Positions 23,301 through 33,172 of a stretch of 64,000 nucleotides of DNA are shown piece after piece (the first letter of the stretch is position 1; the number at the start of each line of letters is the position of its first letter). The position numbers and the translations under genes were made by a program. Under the pieces are notes generated by a model. The model worked only from the letters and a program-made list of their open reading frames with translations, searched no databases and was not told the origin of the DNA. The DNA is from Parietichytrium sp. I65-24A (Eukaryota > Sar > Bigyra > Thraustochytrida > Thraustochytriidae): contig BLSF01000031.1 of assembly GCA_012862575.1 (NCBI GenBank), positions 434,001 through 498,000 of the forward strand. Reading direction: 5' to 3'.

Positions 23301-24937
23301 CTGCTCAGGAGTGAAGACTTGCCGCTTCCCACCTTGCCAACGACAGCGACAAGATGGTTGTCCCGGTTCACGGTGAGATTGATGTTGCGCATCTTGAAGT
23401 CCTGCAGCGAAGTGCGCATAGTTGACCCTGCGGATGGATTTACCTCAGGAGTGGATACGCTGTTGTCCACGGCCAAGTCCTTAGACGGATTCCAGGAGAA
23501 GTCAGCGTCCTTGATAAGGACGGCGTGTTGACTGGACTCGGGAAGTGGCTCAGGCGGAGGAGAGTCGTCCAAGTTGAGAAAACGCTTGATACGACCAAAG
23601 GAAACCAAGGTGTTGCCCAGCATTGCAAGCTGCATGGGAATACTGATGAGCGGCAGACGCAGACCTTGGAGGGATGAAATGGCCACGAAGATGGTGGACG
23701 GCGTCAGGTTCTCCGGGTCGCTGTTTGCGATCATGAGGATGGAGAACGAGGCCGCAAGGACTGGAGATGCGCGGCCGAGGTTGACAGAAGAAGCAGTGTA
23801 CCAGCGGTACCTCCCGATGTATTTGGTTTCCATCTTGCGCGCGTGAACGAGTAGTTTCTGGAAAGGGACCTCCCACGCCATCATCTTGATGGCCTTGATG
23901 CCGGAGAGGATTTCCCTCAGAATGCTGATTCTGCGGTCGCCGAAAGCAAAGTCCTTCTCCTCTACCTTCTGCACGATCTTTGTAATTTTGACGTTGGCAA
24001 GTGCTATGGAGAACATAATTGCGAAAGCTATGAGTGACGCCATCTTGAGAGTGACGGCTAGAATGACGATGCCACCGATGAGAGACACGAAAGCATACGG
24101 GAGAAGGCACATCCACCTCCAGTCCTCCACCATTCTTGTGACATCACTCCCGACAAGGGACGACTCTTGCAAGCCCGCCCTGCTGACCGCAGACGCGGAC
24201 ACGATGGTGGACTTGCGGTGAATGAGGCTGGACATCCAGCACGTGAACCGCGCACCGACTCGGCAGGAGAGGAGTTGCTTGACCTGTGCCTGAATAATTC
24301 CTTCGATCATGATTTCCAATGAGAAGAGCAGGGCAAACCCGACACCTTCTGCTAAGGAGCTAGAGTCGTCCGACACGATGAGAATCATCCGTTTAAGTAA
24401 CAAAGGACGAGCCACAGAAAATAGAAGCCCGTATACGAGGGACAAGAAGAGGCCAAGGTACAGCTCGAAGGCCTGCAATTTGAACAGCACGCGTACTAAA
24501 GAAGCCTTTTCGCGTCCATGCGTTTTAATCTCCTCAGCCCAGAGCTGCTCGGCGCGAAGGGCCAACGGAGCAGCTCGATCCTCGGGCGAGTTGAGCGGGA
24601 CCTGATGCTCCTCCAGCGGTTTCTTGTACCCCTTCACGATGTACCTCACCCATTTGAAAAAGAACAGGTCGGCAAATTTTCCGTGCCGCACTGGCCGGGT
24701 CTTGTTGCTCTCGAGCTCAAACAGCAGCGCCTGGTCACCAACTCGGTGTCGCTGTTTCTTCTGCTCCTTGTCTTGTTCTGGCCGCTCCGAGCTGGGAGGC
24801 CCATTCTTTTCCGCCGTACTCTCCGCTTTCACGGTGGCCATCGTGCCGCTGCTTTCCGATGGAGCAGGCTCTTCTTGGCTCAGCTGCTGTTGCTGATCTG
24901 ATGACATCTCTGCGCCTTGGCCGTCTTGGGAGGCCAT
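20372..24937 (-). CDS. ABCC/MRP-type ABC transporter
   Basis: A single-exon protein of 1521 residues. ABCC pumps export glutathione, glucuronide or other anionic conjugates. It begins with a cytosolic tail and lasso-like region (about 88-120, with GYKKPLEEHQVP) and lacks the extra TMD0. Then come TMD1 (about 155-430), NBD1 (Walker A GKVGSGKSS 534-542, ISGGQ 624-628, LLILDDP 644-650), a charged linker (750-815), TMD2 (about 840-1130) and NBD2 (Walker A GRTGAGKSS 1239-1247, signature SVGEKQ at 1394-1399, Walker B D1420 with E1421). NBD1 has Asp649 where a catalytic Glu is usual, normal for ABCC, and Asn704 at the H-loop position. NBD2 carries a lysine-rich insert (about 1328-1390) before its signature. 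Export of glutathione conjugates made by the nearby MGST3-like enzyme is possible but unproven. Confidence 0.93.
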   Translation of the reverse strand: MASQDGQGAEMSSDQQQQLSQEEPAPSESSGTMATVKAESTAEKNGPPSSERPEQDKEQKKQRHRVGDQALLFELESNKTRPVRHGKFADLFFFKWVRYIVKGYKKPLEEHQVPLNSPEDRAAPLALRAEQLWAEEIKTHGREKASLVRVLFKLQAFELYLGLFLSLVYGLLFSVARPLLLKRMILIVSDDSSSLAEGVGFALLFSLEIMIEGIIQAQVKQLLSCRVGARFTCWMSSLIHRKSTIVSASAVSRAGLQESSLVGSDVTRMVEDWRWMCLLPYAFVSLIGGIVILAVTLKMASLIAFAIMFSIALANVKITKIVQKVEEKDFAFGDRRISILREILSGIKAIKMMAWEVPFQKLLVHARKMETKYIGRYRWYTASSVNLGRASPVLAASFSILMIANSDPENLTPSTIFVAISSLQGLRLPLISIPMQLAMLGNTLVSFGRIKRFLNLDDSPPPEPLPESSQHAVLIKDADFSWNPSKDLAVDNSVSTPEVNPSAGSTMRTSLQDFKMRNINLTVNRDNHLVAVVGKVGSGKSSLLSSVLGSMYAERGSVKMIEKVALVPQKAFVMSGTITDNVLMGHPLNEDLFEQVLRASALDVDLQNLPDGIETEIGERGQTISGGQAARVGIARALYHCPELLILDDPLSAVDPEVANNLFRRTVLGFLGRFGDIYEDRPPSTLEPSRLPSVQKRSVLMSLNQLHLLPHFDHVIVLKDGLIAEQGTYDELCARPEGVLKHMMSGLETASDGNMEAHLEKEKAERQSRKEARAARRMEQERATSMEGVVDGQPIQSILQAEEEQEAEKKEHHVLISQETGKKGSVGGSIAMEYLRMQGIYRAPVSLIIAISAYAFMAAADLYLANWVKSANNGSAGSEDHLSRAYVYIILSLFNVLGIECLSLFNTQSSVRASKNVHDSSIDYLLHAPISWYEGTPSGRIISRFSGDLSMVDRQMAFMFDDFFQFTFLLLALVVIICYIVPPLVAIVAFGIAAFIWEITAIDRTNREVKRYTNQSLAPILTNLAETVGARDLIRCMQLEKYFCDRHYAHVDRYTSNVYMTHSLVNFATLLSGVISFFLSAGAAFIVVFRKDSYDPALVGLALAYSFLVPYFLGILSIVLPICFAALTCLERILEYRGDRIPQEPQWYQDVDKALVEYGSASPSIVVSSGDEEAKSLSTSFKRPSSSEGDVVSSGTKAWPSRGTIRFEDVSLVYRVGLAPAVKNFSVTFQGGEKHGVCGRTGAGKSSITLLLFRVHECATGRVFIDGQDIKQVGLQLLRSSLTIIPQSPLLLRGSLRENLDPFDEYTDAQLHAVMEKVGLNPEFLYAGPLEDDEEAAEDQSKPKKKSFAKAKSKLLLKLRGASSKRLSLEKGASKKAVTDSTPKATQSDALSMSVGEKQLLSLARALLRDENSRKIVVLDEPTSSLDVSTDDHIQNIVKREFSNATTLVIAHRLGSIIDLDKILVMDKGSVAEFDQPAVLLRNKEGLLHQMVSAMGEATAQMLITKANNAAAAKEVDQAQI

Positions 24938-26349
24938 CGTGAACTACTCCTTTCCCTCCTCTCTGTGGAGGCAAGACAATGGCTTTTGGTTGGTGAACTT
25001 GAGAGACCCCAGCAGCTCGAGCTAGAGGTTCACTCGATTTCTATTTTCTCAGCCCCTTGACTGTGAGTGAGTGGACGATTGAACGTATTTTCAACGGGAG
25101 ACAATGAGCGGAAAGACAATGGACCACGCAGCAGAGCTCGATGACTGCCTCACTCACTCACTCACTCACTCACTCACTATTAGATAGCAACACACCCGAC
25201 TGAAACCCTCTGAGAATCTCTGAGATCGTGGGACAACCGTGCCGGCACCTTGCTAAAACTAAACGTATGATCAACGACTCTCGGCACGAGAGAATACGAG
25301 AGAGAGAGTACGTCCGCTTTTGTGTGCTCACAGCCAAGCACTGTGTGCGCCCAGCAGCGAGAGCTCTGCTCCGAGAGAGAGAAATTAGACAGAGATATCC
25401 ACTGGACAGAGAGAGGTCAAACGCAAGCATTCACAGTCAAATCAATCGTCCAGTCAATCAGTTACTCAAGTTATCCATCAATCAATCAATCAATCAATCC
25501 CAAAACACACAGACAGAAAGAAAACAACTCACATTCAGACACAACTCAGCCACGTGGGCAGCTTGGACAGCAACTTTGGCCAGCAACTCCAACAGCTCCA
25601 ACCTCTTTTAGCGGCGGACAGGAGAGACAGGAGAGACAGGAGAGACAGGAGACAACTTGTGAACGGCCTCGAGGAGCGGAATGACTGGAATGACAGGGAT
25701 GACTGGGATGACAGTCCGTCCGACACTCACTGGAAAGTGAAAGTGAAAGTGAAAGGGAAAGTGAGAGAGCGGAGGATGGCGACAAACAAAGCCAAAACAT
25801 CAAAATTCAAAACAAAACAGTTTGGTTTTGTTTGTTTTGTCGCTCGATGTTATTATTATTTATCTGTGGTCATTGCATTTTCTTATTTTCATTGAAGGAT
25901 TTAGTTTTGTTTTGATCTGAACTGACAGTGACTGTGAATTCTGAATTCTGAACGAACGAATAAAGAAACAAATGATTTTGACTGAGACTCAGAAATGAAA
26001 CAGCGATCACTCTTACGCCGAGTAGTAAGTACTCGCTACGAGTGCAAGCGCGTCCCACGCCTCCTCTCCTGTCTACCAAGGAGTACTACAATCAAATACT
26101 CGACACTGTTATTGACACATCCACAATTTACAGTAGAACTAGTGCACATGCCAATGGGCCGGGACCTTCCACTAGTAGGTATAGCGGAAACGGTGGGAGT
26201 GCGCTCGCACGATAATTCGAGTGAGGGAGGGAGGACTTCTTCAGGGTGTTAGCGGGGAGTAAGAAAGGTTAAGGACTTTTGACGCAATTTCCTGGTGAAA
26301 ATGGGCTGGCAAATGTCGGACTGATTGAGACTCAGCTATTCTAAACTTT
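24938..26349. other. Gene-free region upstream of the ABCC gene
   Basis: Contains a TGACTGTGAGTGA motif (25058-25070), a CACT tetranucleotide array (about 25150-25179), a GGAGAGACA array (about 25618-25650), an AATC array near 25475-25498, and a three-unit 7-bp array (25934-25954). Open frames here are translations of these repeats. Confidence 0.6.
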
Positions 26350-27586
26350 TAATAGTTCATGGGAGAGGTTTCGTGTTGTGTTGACATTGTTCATTGTTCA
26401 TTTTCTGAGGGTAGGATAGGTTATGGTTTAATCGTAAGAAAGCTGAGAGAGATTGTGTTCTTGTGGATGGAAGAACTTAGGACAGATGTCTATTTATAGT
26501 CTCGTGCCTGGCTACTTATTTACAGACCAAAATACTCTTCAAGTTTTGAAATAGATTTTCTCTTGTGTTTCGATGTCGTCTGCATTGCTGTGGGTTACAA
26601 GTGGTTACAAGTCCAACGCGAAATCCTAGCGGACCAGAGAACAAAGTAAGGCTCTTCGAGACCTACCGAAACGCGGAGCGGAACGCGCTCTTGAGCTGAC
26701 CATCAATCAAGCTTGGTGAAATGTGCACACTCAAGTTTCGCTCTTTTTGCGGAACAGAGACCATCGACAGTGACAGTGTCTGAAAAAAGTTCTGAAAGGT
26801 TCTGAAATTCTGAATGTAACTTAATTGTCATAACTCGTCAAGGGAATGAAATCGAGCTAGTAAAAAGCCGCTGTCTAAAGATGTCGAAAAATGACAATCC
26901 AATCCAATCCATTCCATTCCATTTTCCATAGTTTGTCTCGACAGACTGTGAAAGTGAATCCTCTCAAGAATCGTCTTCACTTGCGTGATGCGCCTTGAAG
27001 GCGAACCAAAATCACCAAAGGCACTTGGAGGCACAAATCTCAGCGGCGACATAAAACAGGCGAGGTCTCGACTGCTTCGCTGCTCGACTAAGCTTATGCT
27101 CAACTGATGTACATTTCTTTTTTGTACGTACGTAAACTTACTATTTAGTCCTGGGCTGCGCGGCTTGATGTTCTTCGAGTCAGCGTGCGGAACAGAAATC
27201 CGCGAGGTGGAAATGGAAACGGGAACGCTTTCATCATTGTTTATCGCGAGACGACTTTTGGTTCGCCAGGCGGAGATGGATTGTTCTCCAAAGACTTCGT
27301 CTTTCCCTCATCGCAAGAAGGACTCAAAACGGCTTGTTCCATAGAACAGCTTCAGCTCGAGAACGCGCTCGGTTGTATCGTGGACAGGAAACGAGAAAAA
27401 ACTTTCGACTGCAATACTCACAACTCACTCTCACAAATCTCACAATCAACTAATTATGCTCGTTAACAACGCATTCACCCTTATCCAATAGTCTGAATAG
27501 GTCTTATGGCGCGTCATGGTCGCCCAGCTCCGGGTTTCCGAATCAATTTCTTTCCAAGCTATGAGAAAGCGAATATTCAAGCATAG
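26350..27586. repeat. 1.2-kb direct repeat, copy 1
   Basis: This 1237-bp segment is repeated almost exactly at 27588-28804. It ends exactly at the single ambiguous base 27587. Reading frames of about 90 codons on both strands are shared by the copies but resemble no known protein and are altered by small indels, so I treat the unit as non-coding. Confidence 0.92.
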
Positions 27587-27587
27587 N
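27587..27587. other. Single ambiguous base (N) at repeat junction
   Basis: The only N noticed in the window. It lies exactly between the end of copy 1 and the start of copy 2, which suggests a contig join or gap of unknown size, not a simple miscall. Confidence 0.9.
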
Positions 27588-28804
27588 TAATAGTTCATGG
27601 GAGAGGTTTCGTGTTGTGTTGACATTGTTCATTGTTCATTTTCTGAGGGTAGGATAGGTTATGGTTTAATCGTAAGAAAGCTGAGAGAGATTGTGTTCTT
27701 GTGGATGGAAGAACTTAGGACAGATGTCTATTTATAGTCTCGTGCCTGGCTACTTATTTACAGACCAAAATACTCTTCAAGTTTTGAAATAGATTTTCTC
27801 TTGTGTTTCGATGTCGTCTGCATTGCTGTGGGTTACAAGTGGTTACAAGTCCAACGCGAAATCCTAGCGGACCAGAGAACAAAGTAAGGCTCTTCGAGAC
27901 CTACCGAAACGCGGAGCGGAACGCGCTCTTGAGCTGACCATCAATCAAGCTTGGTGAAATGTGCACACTCAAGTTTCGCTCTTTTTGCGGAACAGAGACC
28001 ATCGACAGTGACAGTGTCTGAAAATTTCTGAAAGGTTCTGAAATTCTGAATGTAACTTGATTGTCATTACTCGTCAAGGGAATGAAATCGAGCTAGTAAA
28101 AAGCCGCTCTTTAAAGATGTCGAAAAATGACAATCCAATCCATTCCATTCCATTTTCCATAGTTTGTCTCGACAGACTGTGAAAGTGAATCCTCTCAAGA
28201 ATCGTCTTCACTTGCGTGATGCGCCTTGAAGGCGAACCAAAATCACCAAAGGCACTTGGAGGCACAAATCTCAGCGGCGACATAAAACAGGCGAGGTCTC
28301 GACTGCTTCGCTGCTCGACTAAGCTTATGCTCAACTGATGTACATTTCTTTTTTGTACGTAAACTTACTATTTAGTCCTGGGCTGCGCGGCTTGATGTTC
28401 TTCGAGTCAGCGTGCGGAACAGAAATCCGCGAGGTGGAAATGGAAACGGGAACGCTTTCATCATTGTTTATCGCGAGACGACTTTTGGTTCGCCAGGCGG
28501 AGATGGATTGTTCTCCAAAGACTTTGTCTTTCCCTCATCGCAAGACGGACTCAAAACGGCTTGTTCCATAGAACAGCTTCAGCTCGAGAACGTGCTCGGT
28601 TGTATCGTGGACAGGAAACGAGAAACAACTTTCGACTGCAATACTCACAACTCACTCTCACAATCAACTAATTATGCTCGTTAACAACGCATTCACCCTT
28701 ATCCAATAGTCTGAATAGGTCTTATGGCGCGTCATGGTCGCCCAGCTCCGGGTTTCCGAATCAATTTCTCTCCAAGCTCTGAGAAAGCGAATATTCAAGC
28801 ATAG
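27588..28804. repeat. 1.2-kb direct repeat, copy 2
   Basis: This 1217-bp copy of 26350-27586 begins directly after the N. By eye it differs at about a dozen substituted bases and four short indels (2, 5, 4 and 9 bp, together the 20-bp length difference), so the copies are about 99% identical. The indels sit in short tandem motifs (AATCC, ACGT, CTCACAAAT). Homology stops at CATAG (28804), after which unique sequence begins. Confidence 0.92.
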
Positions 28805-31800
28805 CTCTGCACAACAACGTCGCCATTCAACCAATGCAGAGAGAGAAGGGGGAGCGCCGACTTTGTGCCAAGTGAGGTAACGCTGTTGTGGAGATCTGCG
28901 CACTCGATTGCTGCAGTCGCTCTCGCGTCATGCGTTCAGGATCATACCATATTCTTTCTTTTTCTCCACAATCAACACACCGCCAAATGCCAATGCCAAT
29001 TCCAATGCCGTCAAGTATTCTTCCAGGGCTCAGGCTGCGAAGCTGGCGGCCTGGAGACTGTGGAAACTCTGCTGGAGCCGGCAAGCCCGGATGACGCGTG
29101 GAGCTGGCCCAGCCTAAGCCTCCGTTGCCATTTTCCAACGCGGGAGAACTTCCATACAATCATTGAACAAACAGAGAGGCTCGAATGCGCCATCTCGCAT
29201 AAATTTATCTTCGCGCGTTCGCCGCCCACCACCAGCAACAAACATAGCGACTGAACTGTACTCAGTACTCATGAAATTCAGCCCCGCAAGTTACAACCGG
29301 GCTATCCTGAATGAAGTGCAAAAACGAAAGAGGCTGTCAAAAGAAAAGGAAAAGAAAGAAATGACTTCTCTCTCGTCGATCCTCATTTTTGTGGAGTCCC
29401 GAGCCTGAATGCTACACCTGTTCCCCTTTAATGTGGGTTCGACGTTCCCTGTTTACGAAGGAAGCAAAGTAGTATTCGACCAAGCAATCTTGGCCGTTAG
29501 GAGGTCGAATGACGGACTCCCAAGTCTACGAACGTCACCAAGCCCACACTGCACAAGGTACTGACCTGCGACACCGATTGGCAAGAGAAGTCTTTTCTGT
29601 CGAGAGGGACGCGCTTGAAACACCTTGAAATCCGCAAACAGAAGCGGTGTTGGCATTTTCGTCAAGTGTTTCCAAATGTTCCACCGCAGGGAGTAGTTAT
29701 CAGCACGCATCCGTCGATCCATCCGTCGACTCATTGTCGGAGTCTAGCGGTGCAAAAGTTCAATATTCGTTTGTAAATTGCAAACACAAGAGATCATTTT
29801 ACCGCCCACCAAGCTTGTTTTCATGAACATACATCCCACCAACCCTGGTCAACTCAACGAAGGGATGGAAAGGTACTATCTGTAAAGAAGAGCGAGTTTC
29901 TCTTGACCGCAAAGCACGAACAAACAAAGAAACAACGCTGCTATATTCGCCGGAAGCCTCTCGCGAGGCCGAGGGAGGGATCCATGAAAGGAAATGACCA
30001 CCAGCAAGTTTTGAAATGGTGCAACGCTCTGCCAAAGTACGTCACAGGCAGAGCCGCCGCAGGGACGGAAAGAGCACTTCTTCTTTCTTCCTTCCTTCCG
30101 ACATTGACTTCGTTCACCTCTTTGAGTGAGATTCATTCACAGCCAACTCACACTGTCAGGCCCATCTCCGCGGTGCAATTCGCCGTCATGATTGTCATGA
30201 TTGTCATGATTGTCATGATGGGCGGAAAGAGAGCATCTTCTTTCATCTCACTAGCCCACGAAAGCGAAATGAAATAGGCAAAATACAAGCATTTTAATTG
30301 ATTTGCAGTTGACTTTATTCCAAGAGCAAAGAAAAGCGCCGTCTGTATTTGTTTTTTCCTCAGTCGCTTTCACTCATCCTCGACGGCAATGGCGACCAAA
30401 TTCAGTCCATCTTTTGCCCCAAAAGAAAATGAAAAAATGAACAAAAATTCATGTTCATAATAATGAACAGAACTGCGAAAAGAAGAAAGAAAAGATTCTT
30501 CCTCGACCACGTCTTAGTCCCCGCCACTAAAGCCTTACCATATACCTACCTATCACTTACCTTAGGGACGGCAGTGCACACCAGTCGTATTCGACCAACT
30601 TAGCTTGAACTGTAGGACCATGAGGGTCACTTGGCGTCGTCGTTGGCAGGAGGGGGAGTAGCAGTGGATTGGGGTAAACAGTAGAAGTGAGCTGGGATTG
30701 GCGAGAGTGAAAGAGGATTGCATTGCATCATACAAATGTGATGCATTTTTTCGAATTCAAGTTTTTCGATGTTAAAAAAAATGAAAGTTTGATTTGGCGG
30801 AAAGCCTTTCACAGTCAGCCAGAACATACACAACGCAAGAAACTTGATCAACGAACTGTGCAATTCATACATTCATTCATTCTTTCTTTTGTTCAACGTC
30901 AAGAGTGTCAAGAGCGAAGGAAGGTTTCCACAAGTCACGAGTCACATGTCACAATAACTCAGAATTCACGCGCTCGAGTCGTGCCAGCCAGCGTCTGAGG
31001 TTGACGCCCGGACATTGTGGAAACCGCGGAACTCGAGCCTCATCCTGTCTGTCGCTGTTGCCAACTGCTTCCATCTGTTTCTATAAGCTTCTAGATCTGA
31101 TTCCATCTACTGCCGCGCGTTCTGCGATTGCGTGACATGCGGGCCGCGAAATTACCGTTCTGGTGATGCATTACTGTTGCTCGGCAGACACGGCAGTACT
31201 CAGTATCAAGTCGTTGACGTTGGCTTGGCGCAGCAAGTTGAGGAACGGTGACCATGGCCATGATGACCATGGTACTCACAGAACTCATAGTGTCAGTACT
31301 GAGTACTGACCTCCAAGTTTACTGTACAAGGAAGGAAGGAAGGAAGCCAGCGCCGGCGAAATCTTTGACAAGACTCCATCATCCGGCGGCGTCATCTGCC
31401 TCTAGCGCAGGGGTACAGAGAGAGAGAGAGGCACGCCTTCTTTTCTTTGCTTTGCTTTACTTCCCTCCCGTCGTCGTTTTGTTTTGTTTCTTCTTCTTCT
31501 AGTTTGTTGTTGTTGTTGTTTGTTTTGTTGTTTTGTGTCTCGTTGTTTTGTCTCCGCGAGCAGGATGAAATAGGCAACGCTGATTTCCAGAGTCTCGCTA
31601 CTCCGTACTGCCATGAGGGCACACAAGCACAGCACAGTGCTGTGCGGGGCTCTCGGCATCTAGTAGGATAGGCAAATTCGCACGGCTCACAACTCGCATC
31701 TGACTTACTTGACTGTTCAACTTGGACGGATTGAGTAACCGCGCGACGGGCCGGGCGGTACTCACAGTCAGTACCTCGCACTGGCACAACAACAAGAAGG

Positions 31801-32122
31801 TTAAGTCAGCCTCAAATACTCACACGCTCACGGGACCAGGAAGCTGTGCCACAGTGAGTGAGTGAGTTTGTGAGTGAACGAGTACTCACACTCAACCCAG
31901 CTCAGCTCTCTGTCTGTCTGTGTGCCTCTGTGTCTTTGTCTCTCTGTTTGTCATCGCGCGAGACCGGCCAGGCGCGTATACAAGTCACGCGCAACGACTA
32001 GGGACCGCCATCATCCGCCATCCCATTTTTCCCGCTCAGCTTTCCAACCTCAGGCTCTCCCAGCTCTCCCAGCTCTCCCAGCTTTTGCATTTCGCATTTC
32101 GCAGACTTGAGAGCTGAGGCTT

Positions 32123-32192
32123 GAGAGCAGAGAGCAGAGAGCAGAGAGCAGAGAGACCAGCTTTCACATCACACATCACACATCACACATTA
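32123..32192. repeat. Adjacent 7-bp arrays GAGAGCA and CACATCA
   Basis: Four exact GAGAGCA units plus a partial one (32123-32157) are followed, after a few bases, by three CACATCA units and one variant (32165-32192). The two arrays have unrelated sequences but the same period. Confidence 0.85.
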
Positions 32193-32738
32193 CAGCAAGC
32201 CACTTGGCAAGCAAGCCAACGCGCTCATCTCAGTCCCATTGGCCAACGCGCTCGCTCATCGTGACCCGCATCTTGTCTATCTTGTCAACGAACGAGAAAC
32301 ACTCCGCGCCAAGAGACCAACAAGAAAGAGAGACAGAGCAGAGCAGAGCAGAGCAGAAAAAGGCAAACTGCTTTCTTTTTACAATCTTAAAATCAATCAT
32401 GTCAATCATGTCACTCAACAATCTCAATCCAAAGGAAAGAAGGAAAGAAGGAAAGAAGGAGAGAAAGATGATGACGCCTCCTCATGCGCGACCGTAGATT
32501 AACCAAGCAAGTCGTGGCGTATAGGCATGTATAGGCGTAGAGACGGAAGAGTACTAGCCAGCTTGACTCTGAGAGAGACACGGACCGCTGCGCATTACAC
32601 CCATCACACTACACGCTACTGAGTACTCAGCACACTGCCATCTCTGCCATCTCTGCCATCCCACTTTGCCCATTTTCCCTTCGCCTAGCTAGCTACACTA
32701 TCCACGTTACCCACTACTCAGTACTGAGTACCTCTGCC

Positions 32739-32787
32739 CACTCTCCACTCTCCACTCTGCACTCTGCACTCTGCACTCTGCACTCTG
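32739..32787. repeat. 7-bp array CACTCTC/CACTCTG
   Basis: Seven consecutive 7-bp units: two CACTCTC then five CACTCTG. The 16-bp perfect palindrome TACTCAGTACTGAGTA (32715-32730) lies just upstream. Confidence 0.88.
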
Positions 32788-32973
32788 ATTCTGCACTTCG
32801 CATTCGCACACCCGCCTCCTCCTCCTCCTCCTTCTTCTTTGCCTCCGTCGTTTGTTTACTCATTTGTATGGTGTAATGTGGAATGTGTAATGTGTGTTGC
32901 TTGGAGCTCTGGGCACAGTCAGGAGCAAGTCGACGTCCCAGTCTGCAATCGTCTGGCTTGTCCCTTGCGCAGC

Positions 32974-33050
32974 AAACTGTGAACTGTGAACTGTGAATTG
33001 TGAATTGTGGATTGTGGATTGTGAACTGTGAATTGTAAACTATAAACTTC
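32974..33050. repeat. 7-bp array AACTGTG-like, 11 units, upstream of Nudix gene
   Basis: About eleven degenerate 7-bp units (AACTGTG, AATTGTG, GATTGTG, ending AACTATA) run to within 125 bp of the Nudix start codon, so the array probably lies in its promoter or 5' leader. Confidence 0.85.
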
Positions 33051-33172
33051 AGACGCTTGCGCGCGCAGTTGGCTGACACGGCGGCTGGCGGAGGAGCAGG
33101 GGCTCGTACTTGAGTGCACGTTGCAGGTGTTTGACGAGGTGGATTGCAAGATCGAGTTGAAGGTTTATCACG

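Larger units (their letters stand above)
28805..33172. other. Gene-free, repeat-rich region before the Nudix gene
   Basis: About 4.4 kb without a supportable gene. It contains a three-unit 9-bp TGATTGTCA array near 30187-30220, T-rich tracts (31440-31550), many AGTACT palindromes (29258, 31196, 31292-31310, 32619-32630, 32715-32730) and a cluster of 7-bp tandem arrays from 32123 on. Reading frames in it are low-complexity. Confidence 0.6.

Noticed and set aside
27185-28684. Pair of similar 90-93-codon frames in the duplicated 1.2-kb unit
   Set aside because: Similarity between copies is explained by the DNA duplication; no protein family is recognisable, and an indel changes the tail.
26350-28804. 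The 1.2-kb copies as terminal repeats of a retroelement
   Set aside because: No element genes, no primer-binding or target-site duplication seen, and the N at the exact junction favours an assembly cause. It cannot be fully excluded.
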